A stretch of DNA of 45,265 bases, taken from positions 1 through 45,265 of the forward strand of contig NZ_FMDF01000202.1 in the NCBI RefSeq assembly GCF_900091955.1, read 5' to 3'. Below are positions 1 to 8,394 of the stretch, one piece after another; positions within the stretch are counted from its first letter, which is position 1, and the number at the start of each line of letters is the position of its first letter. This DNA is from Streptomyces sp. Ncost-T10-10d. GTDB lineage: Bacteria > Actinomycetota > Actinomycetes > Streptomycetales > Streptomycetaceae. The notes under the pieces were generated by a model. It ran no database searches, was not told where the DNA came from, and saw only the letters and a program-made list of their open reading frames with translations. Both the position numbers and the translations under genes were made by a program.

Positions 1-97
1 GTAGCTGTTGTCGTTCCGATCTTGGGGTTTGTCGGTCGAACGGGAGTCTCGATTGGGTGGTCGCGGGGGGAGTGGTCCCAGGACGCCGTGCTCCGTC

Positions 98-706
98 CTA
101 CCGGGCCCTGCGGCCAAGGGCTGGGGTGCGTGGTCGTAGGCGCTCTCCCTGCGGTCCGAACATGATCAGGTATTCGACCGGTCCGCCGGGTCCGGCGTTC
201 GCGACTCCGTGGGCGGTGCGGGTGTCGAACTCGGCGACGTCCCCGGCGCTCAGGACGAGGTCCTGCTCGCCGAGTGCCAGCCACAGCCGCCCGTACAGGA
301 CGCACAGCCATTCGTACCCGTCGTGGGAGACCTGCCGCGGCCGCGCCGGCGGCGCGTCGGCGGCGGGCAGGACGTGCTTGTGGGCGTGCAGGCCCCCCAC
401 GTACCGGGTCAGCGGCAGTACCGCCTTGTCGTCGCCGGGACGCTGCGGCATCGGGGTGCGCGGTCCGGCCGCGGCGACGGGTGCGGTGCCGGCCAGCTCG
501 TCCAGGGAGACGTCGTACGCCTTCGCGAGCTGCAGCAGCACCTCCAGGGTCGGCTTGCGCCGGCCGGTCTCGATCCGTGACAGCGTGCTCAGCGAGATGC
601 CGGTCGCGCGGCTGACGCCGGTGAGTGTGGCGCCGCGCTGCTCGCGCGCGGTCCGCAGCCGGGGGCCCATGGCCGCCAGCGTGTCGGCTATGCCGTCGTC
701 CGTCAC
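98..706 (-). CDS. XRE-family HTH regulator with C-terminal cupin domain
   Basis: Predicted cytoplasmic DNA-binding regulator of 202 aa. Residues about 14-70 form a Cro/C1-type helix-turn-helix (GATLTGVSRATGISLSTLSR followed by ETGRRKPTLEVL). Residues about 115-190 form a small cupin barrel (GYEWLCVLYGRLWLAL, then an AGDVAEFDTRTAHGV stretch). This HTH-cupin layout is usual for regulators that sense a small ligand in the cupin. The start is GTG (CAC at 704-706). The gene is divergent from the epoxide-hydrolase-like gene at 850, and the region between them carries a perfect inverted repeat (759-773), so control of itself and the hydrolase is a reasonable inference. No ligand can be deduced. The family call is firm; the target is inferred. 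Confidence 0.85.
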   Translation of the reverse strand: MTDDGIADTLAAMGPRLRTAREQRGATLTGVSRATGISLSTLSRIETGRRKPTLEVLLQLAKAYDVSLDELAGTAPVAAAGPRTPMPQRPGDDKAVLPLTRYVGGLHAHKHVLPAADAPPARPRQVSHDGYEWLCVLYGRLWLALGEQDLVLSAGDVAEFDTRTAHGVANAGPGGPVEYLIMFGPQGERLRPRTPALGRRAR

Positions 707-758
707 CGTTGCCCCGCTCCCTCCGGCCGTGCCGCCTCCACCACCCTGTCCTGCCAGT

Positions 759-773
759 TTGCCAGGATGGCAA
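759..773. promoter_or_regulatory. Inverted repeat in XRE-cupin/hydrolase divergent region
   Basis: TTGCCAGGATGGCAA is a perfect 6-3-6 inverted repeat between two divergent genes. A partial direct copy (CTGCCAG, 751-757) lies just left of it. It is a plausible operator for the adjacent HTH-cupin regulator. Confidence 0.45.
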
Positions 774-849
774 GGGTGCTCGCGTCGGGCGGCCGCCGCG
801 CCGCATGATCGGTGGGTAACCGCGGCCGCCCGCGAACCGAGGAGAAGCC

Positions 850-1839
850 ATGCACCAGCCCGAGCCGTCCGCCGACCTGCGCCACCGAACGATCGAGGCC
901 CCCGCCGGGCGCCTGCACCTGGTCGAGCAGGGCACCGGCCCGCTGGTCCTGCTCGTCCACGGTTTCCCCGAGTCCTGGTATTCCTGGCGCCGCCAGCTTC
1001 CGGCCCTCGCCGCAGCGGGGTACCGGGCCGTGGCGCTCGACGTGCGCGGCTACGGCCGCTCCTCCAAGCCGGCCGCGACGGACGCCTACAGGATGCTCGA
1101 CCTGGTGGAGGACAACGTCGCCCTGGTGCGGGCCCTGGGCGAGGAGAGGGCGGTGGTCGTCGGGCACGACTGGGGCTCCAACATCGCGGCGGCCTCCGCC
1201 CTGCTCCACCTCGAGGTCTTCCGCGCCGTCGGACTGCTGAGCGTCCCCTACGCGCCGCCCGGCGGCCCCCGCCCCACCGACATCTTCGCGCAGATGGGCG
1301 GCGACCAGGAGTTCTACGTCTCGTACTTCCAGGAGCCCGGCCGGGCCGAAGCGGAGATGGAGCCCGACCTCCGGGGCTGGCTCGCGGGCTTCTACGCGGC
1401 CCTGTCCGCCGACACCATGCCCGCCCATGGCGAGCCCGACCCGCACTTCGTGGCCCGCGCCGGCGGTCGGCTGCGCGACCGCTTCCCCGGCGGCAAGCTG
1501 CCCGCCTGGCTGACCGAGGACGACCTCGACGTGTACGCCGGGGAATTCGAGCGCACCGGCATGACCGGGGCCCTCAACCGCTACCGCAACATGGACCGCG
1601 ACTGGGAGGACCTCGGCCAGTACGGCGGCGCCCCGATCAAGCAGCCGTCCCTGTTCATCGGCGGCGCCCTGGACGCCTCCACGACCTGGATGGCCGACGC
1701 GATCGACGCCTACCCAGCCACCCTCCCCGGCCTGGCCTCCACCCACATCCTGGACGGCTGCGGGCACTGGATCCAGCAGGAGCGTCCCGAGGAGGTCAAC
1801 CGTTTGCTGATCGCCTGGCTCGCCTCCCTCCAGGGCTGA
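850..1839 (+). CDS. Alpha/beta hydrolase, epoxide hydrolase-like
   Basis: Soluble alpha/beta-hydrolase of 329 aa, the usual length for microbial epoxide hydrolases. HGFPESWYSW near residue 38 supplies the HGxP oxyanion motif. The nucleophile elbow is VVGHDWGS with Asp107, the Asp-nucleophile form seen in epoxide hydrolases and haloalkane dehalogenases rather than esterases. His306 in DGCGHWIQQERP is the catalytic base. A cap domain with tyrosines (FYVSYF) lies near residues 157-165. The ATG is preceded by GAGGAGAAGCC, a good ribosome site. The expected reaction is hydrolysis of an epoxide to a diol; a dehalogenase or related activity cannot be excluded. It is divergent from and probably controlled by the XRE-cupin regulator. 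Confidence 0.85.
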   Translation: MHQPEPSADLRHRTIEAPAGRLHLVEQGTGPLVLLVHGFPESWYSWRRQLPALAAAGYRAVALDVRGYGRSSKPAATDAYRMLDLVEDNVALVRALGEERAVVVGHDWGSNIAAASALLHLEVFRAVGLLSVPYAPPGGPRPTDIFAQMGGDQEFYVSYFQEPGRAEAEMEPDLRGWLAGFYAALSADTMPAHGEPDPHFVARAGGRLRDRFPGGKLPAWLTEDDLDVYAGEFERTGMTGALNRYRNMDRDWEDLGQYGGAPIKQPSLFIGGALDASTTWMADAIDAYPATLPGLASTHILDGCGHWIQQERPEEVNRLLIAWLASLQG

Positions 1840-1996
1840 ATCGTCGGGCGTGCCGCGGCCGGGCTCCGTCGCAGGAGAACCCCGGCCGGCACATCCGAGG
1901 GCAGCGCCCATGTCGTCCACTGGTTGGCCGATCGGGCATTGGGCCGGGCAAGGGAGCAGGCGGTGCGAGGGACCGCCCGGGCGGGTCGCGCGATTC
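1840..1996. other. Intergenic spacer between hydrolase and parE fragment
   Basis: No gene and no convincing terminator seen. Confidence 0.4.
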
Positions 1997-2760
1997 TCAG
2001 ATATCGATCCTGGACCGGTCGAGCATGGCAGCGGAGCTGGTGATGAACTCGTTGCGGGGAGCCACGTCGTTGCCCATCAGCAGGTCGAACACGCCTTCCG
2101 CGGCTTCCAGGTCGGAGAGGTCGATCCGGCGCAGGGTGCGGTGGCGCGGGTCCATGGTGGTCTCGGCCGGCTGGTCGGCGTCCATCTCACCGAGGCCCTC
2201 GTAGCGCTGGATCGAGTCCTTGTACCGGATGTTCTTGCTCTGGAACTCGAGCAGCTCGTCGCGCAGCTCGCGGTCGGAGTACGTGTAGACGTATTTGTCC
2301 TGCCCCTTCTTCGGCTGGGTGAGCTGGACGCGGTGCAGCGGCGGCACGGCGGCGAAGACGCGGCCGGCCTCGACCATGGGCCGCATGTAGCGGTGGAACA
2401 GCGTCCGGATGTGGGAGCCGTCCACATCGGCGTCGGTCATCATGATGATCTTGCCGTAGCGGGCCGCGTCCAGGTCGAAGGTCCGGCCCGAACCCGCTCC
2501 TATGACCTGGATGATCGCGCCGCACTCGGCGTTCTTCAGCATGTCCGTGACGGACGACTTCTGGACGTTGAGGATCTTGCCGCGGATCGGCAACAGGGCC
2601 TGGAACTCGGAGTTCCGGGCGAGCTTCGCCGTGCCGAGTGCGGAGTCTCGCCCTCGACGATGAACAGTTCGCTGCGGTCGACGTCGTCGCTGCGGCAGTC
2701 GGCGAGCTTCGCGGGTAGCGACGAGGACTCCAGTGCCGTCTTGCGGCGCTGCGCAAGGGC
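1997..2760 (-). pseudogene. parE (fragment): parE-type topoisomerase IV subunit B, C-terminal fragment, frameshifted
   Basis: The C-terminal TOPRIM half of a type IIA topoisomerase B subunit. The piece near 2640-2750 reads RRKTALESSSLPAKLADC then RSELFIVEGET. The frame then changes near 2640, and an open stretch from 2593 to 1997 carries LPIRGKILNVQKSSVTDMLK, MMTDADVDGSHIRT, YEGLGEMDADQ and a C-terminus ending DRSRIDI. The wording (SELFIVEG, RYMRPMVEAGRVFAAVPPLH) is that of actinobacterial ParE rather than GyrB. The ATPase half is absent, the DADVDG region looks about four residues short compared with the family as I remember it, and a frameshift splits the Glu and Asp motifs. It is best read as a non-functional fragment carried into the arm by rearrangement. 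Confidence 0.8.
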
Positions 2761-2769
2761 CCAGCGCGT

Positions 2770-3090
2770 TGGGGCAGCGTCCAGGTTGCCGGGCTGATCC
2801 GGCGGTGGCGGTAGTCGGTTGTGCAGGTGTGGTCGATGATCCGGTTCGCCAGGAGTTCGATCTCTCGGCCGTTGAGGAACAGGGCGATGGGCAAGCGTTG
2901 GTTGCCGGCTCGGCGCTCGAGCCATGTGCCGGGGATGCCGAGGAAGCGTGCCGCCTCCTGGACGCCCATGTCGGACACCATCTGAATGAGCCGGACGGCG
3001 GCTGCTCGGCGCTGCATCGGATGCCGGAGGCATGGGGCGAGGAGGTCGCCGTTGGGATGCTGCAGTCCCCGGGAGATCAAACGAGATGGC
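2770..3090 (-). pseudogene. Possible fragment of a DNA-binding protein (TniQ-like tail?)
   Basis: In one minus-strand frame this stretch encodes a plausible helical segment containing RRAAAVRLIQMVSDMGVQEA then ARFLGIPGTWL, resembling a helix-turn-helix in the tail of transposition-associated proteins. It ends where parE homology begins near 2760, so the two look fused by a rearrangement. No complete gene is present. The family assignment is weak and rests on the HTH-like pattern alone. Confidence 0.3.
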
Positions 3091-3129
3091 CAACGACCGA
3101 TCGACGTCACAGTTGCCCCTGAATCATGC

Positions 3130-3172
3130 GCGATTGGCACGCGATTGAATGCGCGAATCGTTGAGCGATTGG
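3130..3172 (+). repeat. Four GCGATTG-like iterations upstream of tap
   Basis: GCGATTGG (3130-3137), GCGATTGA (3141-3148), GCGAATCG (3153-3160) and GCGATTGG (3165-3172) recur every 11-12 bp, about one helical turn, immediately before the tap ribosome site. Such helically phased repeats are typical of a multi-site operator or iteron. A candidate -10 box, TATGAT, sits at 3175-3180. Confidence 0.55.
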
Positions 3173-3200
3173 GCTATGATGCCTATCGGAGGTGACCTCT

Positions 3201-5387
3201 GTGTCCACCGAGAACGAGCTGTTCAGTGCCGTCGATGCGCTGCTGGAGCAAGCCGCGCAGGATGATCTGCCGGCCCCTGTGGAGCGCAAGCGTCTGCGGG
3301 AGGCGGCGGGCCTGAGTCAGGCGCAGATCGCCAAAGCGCTGGACGCCCGCCGGGAAGCGGTGGGGAACTGGGAGACCGGGCGGACCGAGCCGCGGCCGCC
3401 GAAGCGCGCCGCGTACGCCCGGCTGCTGGAGGGCCTCGCCCAGCGGTTCCCCGCCCCGGCCGCCGACGCGCCTGCCGCTGCCCCGGCGCCGGTGGTCCCG
3501 ACGGCCACCGTCCCGGCCCTGACGACGGCCCCGGCGCCCCCCGCCGTCCCGCCGTCCCGCCCGAAGGTGGCGAGCAGCACCACCAGGCCGTCGACGTCGT
3601 CGCGGCGCCCGGGTGCGAAGAAGGCGGTGGCGAAGAAGACCGCGGCCGCCGTCGACCCGCGCTTCGAGAACGGGCCGCTCGCGGTCGTCGACGCAGACCA
3701 GGACGGACAGGTGTCGGCGTACTGCGTCGGCGGCCTGGTCCTGGACGTGCCTGCCAGGACGATTCCGGCGCTGGTCGACTGGACGCTGGCCGAAGCCCGG
3801 CTCGGGCAGGCCCGGCTGCACCGCAACGGCCGCGACGCCGACCCGATCCTCGTCCTCACCCCGGCCGCGCTGGAGCGCTACGGCCTGCCCGCCGTCCTGT
3901 CGGATCAGGAGCGGCGTCACGGACGGCTCGCGGACAGCCACAAGGTGGTCAAGCAGATCGGCAAGGCCGGTTTCCAGCTCACCCAGCGCGGGTTCGGGCC
4001 GTGGGCCCGCGTCTACCGCGAGCCCGAGGGTTTCAAGCGCCGCTGTGTCCAGCTGTGCATCCTGCCGTGGAACGCGCTGGACGCCCGGGAGTGGGACCGC
4101 AAGGACGCCCCGATCCTGCCGACGATGCACCCGGCCGACCTCGCCCGGTACCTCGGCCTGTACGCGGAGCGGGTGATGACGCCGCGCGGCACCACCGCGA
4201 CGACCGGCCTGGAGCTGATGACCGCGCTGCGCCCGCCGACCCGCGCGGAGAAGGACGAGGCGACCGGCGAGTTCAAGCGGGCCTTCAACGACGACGCGCT
4301 CACCGCCCTGTACGACGTGGTGGAGTGCGAGGTCCCCGACGAACACCCGATCCTCAAGGGGAAGTTCGCCCGGCACCACCTGCGCACCCCGGCCGAGATG
4401 CTGATGGAGGAGCCCTACGACTGGTGCCGGCCGCTGACCGACGATGAGTGCATGAACCAGTTCCTGGTCGCGCTCGACATCAACATGTCGTTCGCCGCGG
4501 CCGCCAACGGGCTCACCGTCGGGCTGAACGGGCCGACCCATCTGAAGAACAACCCGAAGTTCGATGCGTCGCTGCCCGGCTCGTGGCTGGTCGACCTCTC
4601 GCACGTGGACCTGTCCCGGGTAGAGATCAACGGCCGCACGGTCGACGGCGACCGGCTGCCGTCGCCGTTCACGCCCAAGGGCGACCGCCCGACCGGTCCG
4701 GCCTGGTACGCCACGCCCACCGTGCAGTACGCGACGGAGCTCGGCTTCGACGTCACGCCGATCGAGGCGCACGTACGTACCCGGACCGGCCGCTACCTGG
4801 ACGGCTGGTACAAGCGGCTGCGCGACGCCTACGTCGCGACCATGGCCGACCTCGGCGTCACCACCGACATGGGCGGGAGCGAGTTCCTGGACGCGATGGC
4901 CCGCTCCAAGCAGGCCGACCCGACGATGGCGCTGCTGGCGACCGCGATCAAGGCGACGGCGAAGGGCGGCATCGGCAAGCTGCGCCAGCGCAGTCGGGGC
5001 CAGGTGCCGTACTACGAGGAGTACCCGGCGCTCAAGCGGGAGACGTGGCGCCCTGACATCCGGGCCGCCGTGCTGGCGAACCAGCGCGTCGGCCTGCACC
5101 GCAAGCTGATGAAGACGGCGGCCGCCGCCGACCTGTACCCGGTCGCGATCGGCACCGACGCGATCGTCTACCCCTCGCCCGGCCCGTCCCCGCTGGACGT
5201 CCTGCCGCACACCGACGAGGGCAAACCGGTTCCCGGCGGCTTCCGGCTCGGGGTCTCGCCGGGGATGGTCAAGCACCAGGGCACCCAGACCGTCCTGTGG
5301 GCGGAGGAGCAGTTCGAGGAACGCGGCGGCGTGTTCAACATCGCCAACCTCATCAAGAACGACCCGACGGCCGGAGAAGGGGAGTAA
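3201..5387 (+). CDS. tap: Telomere-associated protein Tap
   Basis: A large DNA-binding protein that in Streptomyces binds the single-stranded 3' telomere overhang and recruits terminal protein Tpg for end patching of linear replicons. The N-terminus has an XRE-like HTH (residues about 35-80: REAAGLSQAQIAKALDARRE, then GNWETGRTEPRPPKRA). A Pro/Ala-rich linker (about 90-145) follows, then the long C-terminal region of the Tap family. A GTG at 3192 lies inside the Shine-Dalgarno GGAGGTGA (3188-3195), so GTG 3201 with a 5-nt spacer is the likely start, giving 728 aa. The stop is 3 nt before tpg, which fits an operon. The frame is fully open. Repeated motifs upstream suggest autoregulation. Confidence 0.9.
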   Translation: MSTENELFSAVDALLEQAAQDDLPAPVERKRLREAAGLSQAQIAKALDARREAVGNWETGRTEPRPPKRAAYARLLEGLAQRFPAPAADAPAAAPAPVVPTATVPALTTAPAPPAVPPSRPKVASSTTRPSTSSRRPGAKKAVAKKTAAAVDPRFENGPLAVVDADQDGQVSAYCVGGLVLDVPARTIPALVDWTLAEARLGQARLHRNGRDADPILVLTPAALERYGLPAVLSDQERRHGRLADSHKVVKQIGKAGFQLTQRGFGPWARVYREPEGFKRRCVQLCILPWNALDAREWDRKDAPILPTMHPADLARYLGLYAERVMTPRGTTATTGLELMTALRPPTRAEKDEATGEFKRAFNDDALTALYDVVECEVPDEHPILKGKFARHHLRTPAEMLMEEPYDWCRPLTDDECMNQFLVALDINMSFAAAANGLTVGLNGPTHLKNNPKFDASLPGSWLVDLSHVDLSRVEINGRTVDGDRLPSPFTPKGDRPTGPAWYATPTVQYATELGFDVTPIEAHVRTRTGRYLDGWYKRLRDAYVATMADLGVTTDMGGSEFLDAMARSKQADPTMALLATAIKATAKGGIGKLRQRSRGQVPYYEEYPALKRETWRPDIRAAVLANQRVGLHRKLMKTAAAADLYPVAIGTDAIVYPSPGPSPLDVLPHTDEGKPVPGGFRLGVSPGMVKHQGTQTVLWAEEQFEERGGVFNIANLIKNDPTAGEGE

Positions 5388-5390
5388 CCG

Positions 5391-5948
5391 ATGGTCGACT
5401 CGCTCGGGGACAGCCTGGACCGCGCGCTGGAAGGGGCGTTCACCCGCCGCATCCCGCAGAGCGCCCAGGCGCAGATGAAGTACCTGGTCAAGCAGCTCAA
5501 GGGCACCAGAGCCGCAGCGCAGGTGCTCGGGATCTCCCAGCGCACGGTGGAGCGGTACGTTGCGGGCACGCTCAAGCGGCCCCGCCAGGAGCTGCGCGGC
5601 CGCCTGGAGCGCGAGGTCAAGAAGCGGTGGCAGCCGCAGATCCGTGCGAAGGCCCGGAAGAAGGCGGCGTCCACGGACGGCCTGGTCGTCTCCACTCGCG
5701 CCCGCTTCGGGTTCACCGCGGCCGCGGGCACGACCGACGACGCCCGAATCCGCGACATCACCCAGGCCCTGCCGCCCCAGTGGGCCGACCGCCTGTTCAC
5801 CGCCCGCGAGCAGGGCGCCAACGAGCAACAGCTCCAGCAGATCGCGGCCGACGGCCTCGCGCAGATGTACTTCCGCGCCAACAACTCCCGGGCGCACGGC
5901 CTCGGGGTGGAGTTCACCGATGTGGAGCGGGTCGACATCGAGCTGTAG
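5391..5948 (+). CDS. tpg: Telomere terminal protein Tpg
   Basis: Terminal protein covalently attached to the 5' ends of linear Streptomyces replicons; it primes DNA synthesis that fills the telomeric gap. The protein is 185 aa, the usual Tpg length. It has a helix-turn-helix at about 38-64 (GTRAAAQVLGISQRTVERYV), a basic region at 70-92 (RLEREVKKRWQPQIRAKARK), and a Tpg-type C-terminus ending in FTDVERVDIEL. Thr114 lies in AAAGTTDDAR. From memory, Thr114 is the reported deoxynucleotidylated residue of a Streptomyces Tpg; this should be checked against the literature. GGGGAG at 5379-5384 is the ribosome site, inside the end of tap. The two genes form one transcription unit. Confidence 0.92.
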   Translation: MVDSLGDSLDRALEGAFTRRIPQSAQAQMKYLVKQLKGTRAAAQVLGISQRTVERYVAGTLKRPRQELRGRLEREVKKRWQPQIRAKARKKAASTDGLVVSTRARFGFTAAAGTTDDARIRDITQALPPQWADRLFTAREQGANEQQLQQIAADGLAQMYFRANNSRAHGLGVEFTDVERVDIEL

Positions 5949-6012
5949 CAGGACTGCAAGCCAACAAGGCCCTGAACCAGGGCTCGCGAAGGTGAGATCG
6001 GGTCAAGGGCAG

Positions 6013-6040
6013 CCTGGGAGCGGGGGACCCCGCCCCCAGG
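6013..6040 (+). terminator. GC-rich hairpin after tpg
   Basis: CCTGGGAGCGGGG (6013-6025) and CCCCGCCCCCAGG (6028-6040) can pair in 12 of 13 positions around a very short loop. There is no T-tract, as is common for Streptomyces terminators. It lies 65 nt after the tpg stop. Confidence 0.6.
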
Positions 6041-6659
6041 GGTGTCGCTCGAGGCATCTCTCTTCGATACATTCGATACAACGGCGTGAGGCAAATCGTC
6101 ATTGCCGAGCAGTGGGGCCGTGCACGCCATTTACCCGTGCTTCGTCCGGCGCCCTCCTCTCCAGCTCACGCCTGTTCTTGGCCTCTTCGCGGCCCACCTT
6201 GGCGGGTGCTCAGCAGTTTCTCTCGGACGACGATCCCGACGCACACCGGGCGACATCCGTCGGCGATTCGGACTGAGTGAGCGTTTTGGGTGCTGACCGC
6301 GACGTGCCGTGGCGCCGACGGGCGGGTAGTTCTCAGGGACGGCGGAGAAGCGGAAGAAGGCGCGATCGGCCGCAGCAAGCACGCGGGTGACGAAGCGGAA
6401 GATGTTCAAGGGCATACCGCGAGGGGCGGAACCGGATGCGAAAAGAACTGCAGGACCCCTGGGCTCGCCGCCACCATCTACTGGCCCGGGGCGTCAAGGA
6501 CCGTGCCGCGTCGACGGCGACCACGGCGCTCGCTGAACACCTGCGCCACGCGGCCCTGTCCGAGCCTTCCCTCCGCAACGCGCGCGGAGACCCCCGACGG
6601 ACGGCGACCCTTCCACGACGGCTGAACCAAACACCGGAGGGGGTCATCTCCGTGTCCTT
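6041..6659. other. Gene-poor stretch between tpg and aldehyde dehydrogenase
   Basis: No credible gene is seen. A tandem 9-bp repeat TTCGATACA (6063-6071 and 6072-6080) is present, with no assigned role. Short open frames exist on both strands but none shows a recognisable domain or ribosome site. Confidence 0.5.
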
Positions 6660-8075
6660 TCAGAGCTGGATGGACTTCGTCTCGAGGAATTCCGCCAGGC
6701 CCTGCCTGCCCATCTCCCGGCCGATGCCGGACCGCTTGTAGCCACCGAACGGAGCGAGCGGATTGAAGGCGCCGCCGTTGACGTCGATCTGCCCGGTACG
6801 GACCTGCCGCGCGAAAGCGAGTGCGCGATCCTGGTCGGCCGACCAGACCGCTCCGTGCAGGCCGAAGGCGGAGTTGTTCGCGACAGCCAGAGCTTCGTCG
6901 TCGCCTTCGAACGGGATGATCGAGAGAACGGGGCCGAAGATCTCCTCCTGGGCGATCACCGAGACCGGATCGACTCCGCCGAACACGGTCGGCCGTACGA
7001 AGTAGCCGCGCTCGAAGCCTTCGGGCGCCGCGCTGCCCCCGGTCACCAGGCGCGCGCCGGCTTCGATGCCTTGCCTGATGAATCCGTGTACCCGGTCGCG
7101 CTGGGCGCCGGACACCAGCGGTCCGAGCTTGGTCTTCGGGTCGAGCGGGTCTCCGGGCACGAAGCCCTCCGCGATACTCTTCGCCAGCTCCAGTGCCTCG
7201 TCGTGGCGCTGGGCGGGGACGAGCATGCGGGTCCAGGCGGTGCAGGTCTGCCCTCCGTTGAGGAACGCATTGGCCACGCCCACCTTCACCGCAGTACTGA
7301 GATCAGCATCGTCGAGGATCACGTTGGCGGACTTGCCGCCGAGTTCGAGCGTGACGCGCTTGATCGACCGTGCTGCGAGCTCGGCGACACGGGCACCGCC
7401 GCGAACAGAACCGGTGAACGAGACGACGTCCACCTCGGGGTGGGTCACCAGTGCCTCTCCCACGCCCGGGCCGTAGCCGCTGATCAGGTTCACCACGCCG
7501 GGCGGGAAACCAGCCTCGTGAATGGCGTCGAACAGCTGGTATACGGCAAGGGGAGCCACCTCACTCGGCTTGACCACCACGGTGCAGCCGGCGGCGAGCG
7601 CGGGCGCGATCTTGCAGGTGATCTGGTGCAGTGGGTAGTTCCACGGCGTGATCGCCGCGACGACACCCGCGGGTTCGGTGAGGACGAGCGAGTTGCCGAT
7701 CCGCTCTTCGGCCTTGTCTTCCTGCAGCAGGTCGATGTAGCCGGCGATGTCGGTCAGGGGGAGTGCGGCCTGAATCCGGGTGGCGATACGCATCGGGGTG
7801 CCGACGTCGGTGGCGATCGTTTCAGCGATCTCCGCCGACCGTTTGGCGAGGCCGTGGTGCAGCTTGCGCAGGTACTCCGCCCGCTCGGCGCGGGATGTTG
7901 CGGCCCAAGAGGGGAACGCCGCGCGCGCTGCCCGCACTGCCCGTTCCGCGTCCGCAGCAGTGCCGTTGGGGACGACACCGATCACGTCCTCGGTGGCCGG
8001 GTTCTCGACGGCGATCGTTTCAGTCGCGCCCGGCGCCCACGTTCCGTCCACATAGGTCGCATTGCGATCGATCAA
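6660..8075 (-). CDS. NAD(P)-dependent aldehyde dehydrogenase
   Basis: Oxidises an aldehyde to the acid with NAD(P)+ in the cytoplasm. The frame is open further upstream to 8180, but AGGAGGG lies just before a TTG at 8073-8075 and the family N-terminus (IDRNATYVDGTW) begins there, giving 471 aa. All core features are visible: ITPWNYPLHQ with Asn146, the VVVKPSEVAP cofactor lysine, FTGSVRGG, LELGGKS with Glu244, GGQTCTAWTR with nucleophile Cys278, and EEIFGPVL. The closing QGLAEFLETKSIQL is typical. The gene follows the crotonase gene on the same strand after a 320-nt gap, so the two may serve one catabolic route. The substrate cannot be read from sequence. Confidence 0.92.
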   Translation of the reverse strand: MIDRNATYVDGTWAPGATETIAVENPATEDVIGVVPNGTAADAERAVRAARAAFPSWAATSRAERAEYLRKLHHGLAKRSAEIAETIATDVGTPMRIATRIQAALPLTDIAGYIDLLQEDKAEERIGNSLVLTEPAGVVAAITPWNYPLHQITCKIAPALAAGCTVVVKPSEVAPLAVYQLFDAIHEAGFPPGVVNLISGYGPGVGEALVTHPEVDVVSFTGSVRGGARVAELAARSIKRVTLELGGKSANVILDDADLSTAVKVGVANAFLNGGQTCTAWTRMLVPAQRHDEALELAKSIAEGFVPGDPLDPKTKLGPLVSGAQRDRVHGFIRQGIEAGARLVTGGSAAPEGFERGYFVRPTVFGGVDPVSVIAQEEIFGPVLSIIPFEGDDEALAVANNSAFGLHGAVWSADQDRALAFARQVRTGQIDVNGGAFNPLAPFGGYKRSGIGREMGRQGLAEFLETKSIQL

Positions 8076-8394
8076 GGTGCCCTCCTGCTCCGACCTCGTC
8101 CGTCCTCTCGTAGAACGACGTGGTCCTTGTTTCACGGTGGGTTCGACAATCCCCGAGGCGCTGCGGATGTCGCAGGCCAACGCAGTCTCGAACCCGGCGG
8201 CGAGGGCTCATCCGTTCAGCATGGGTGTACAGCAAGTCCCCCCAATGGGCCGCTGCCGTGGGGCCTGGCTGGACTGCCCTGCTTGACCGCGGTCTCCTAT
8301 CGGTGACCGCTGGCCCTTCTGGAGGTCGGCAGGCCCTCGCACATCCCGGCTCAGACCGGCGCGCCCGAGACGGCCTCGGTCGAGCGCGCCGGGT
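8076..8394. other. Intergenic region between crotonase and aldehyde dehydrogenase
   Basis: About 320 nt without a supported gene. It holds the AGGAGGG ribosome site for the dehydrogenase at its left end. No clear terminator or operator was recognised. Confidence 0.4.

Noticed and set aside
57..2204. Plus-strand frame of about 700 codons across the first 2 kb.
   Set aside because: It is antisense to the XRE-cupin gene and out of frame with the hydrolase; no domain.
3183..5897. Minus-strand open frame of about 900 codons opposite tap and tpg.
   Set aside because: Composition is that of a reverse-frame shadow, and tap-tpg on the other strand are clear.
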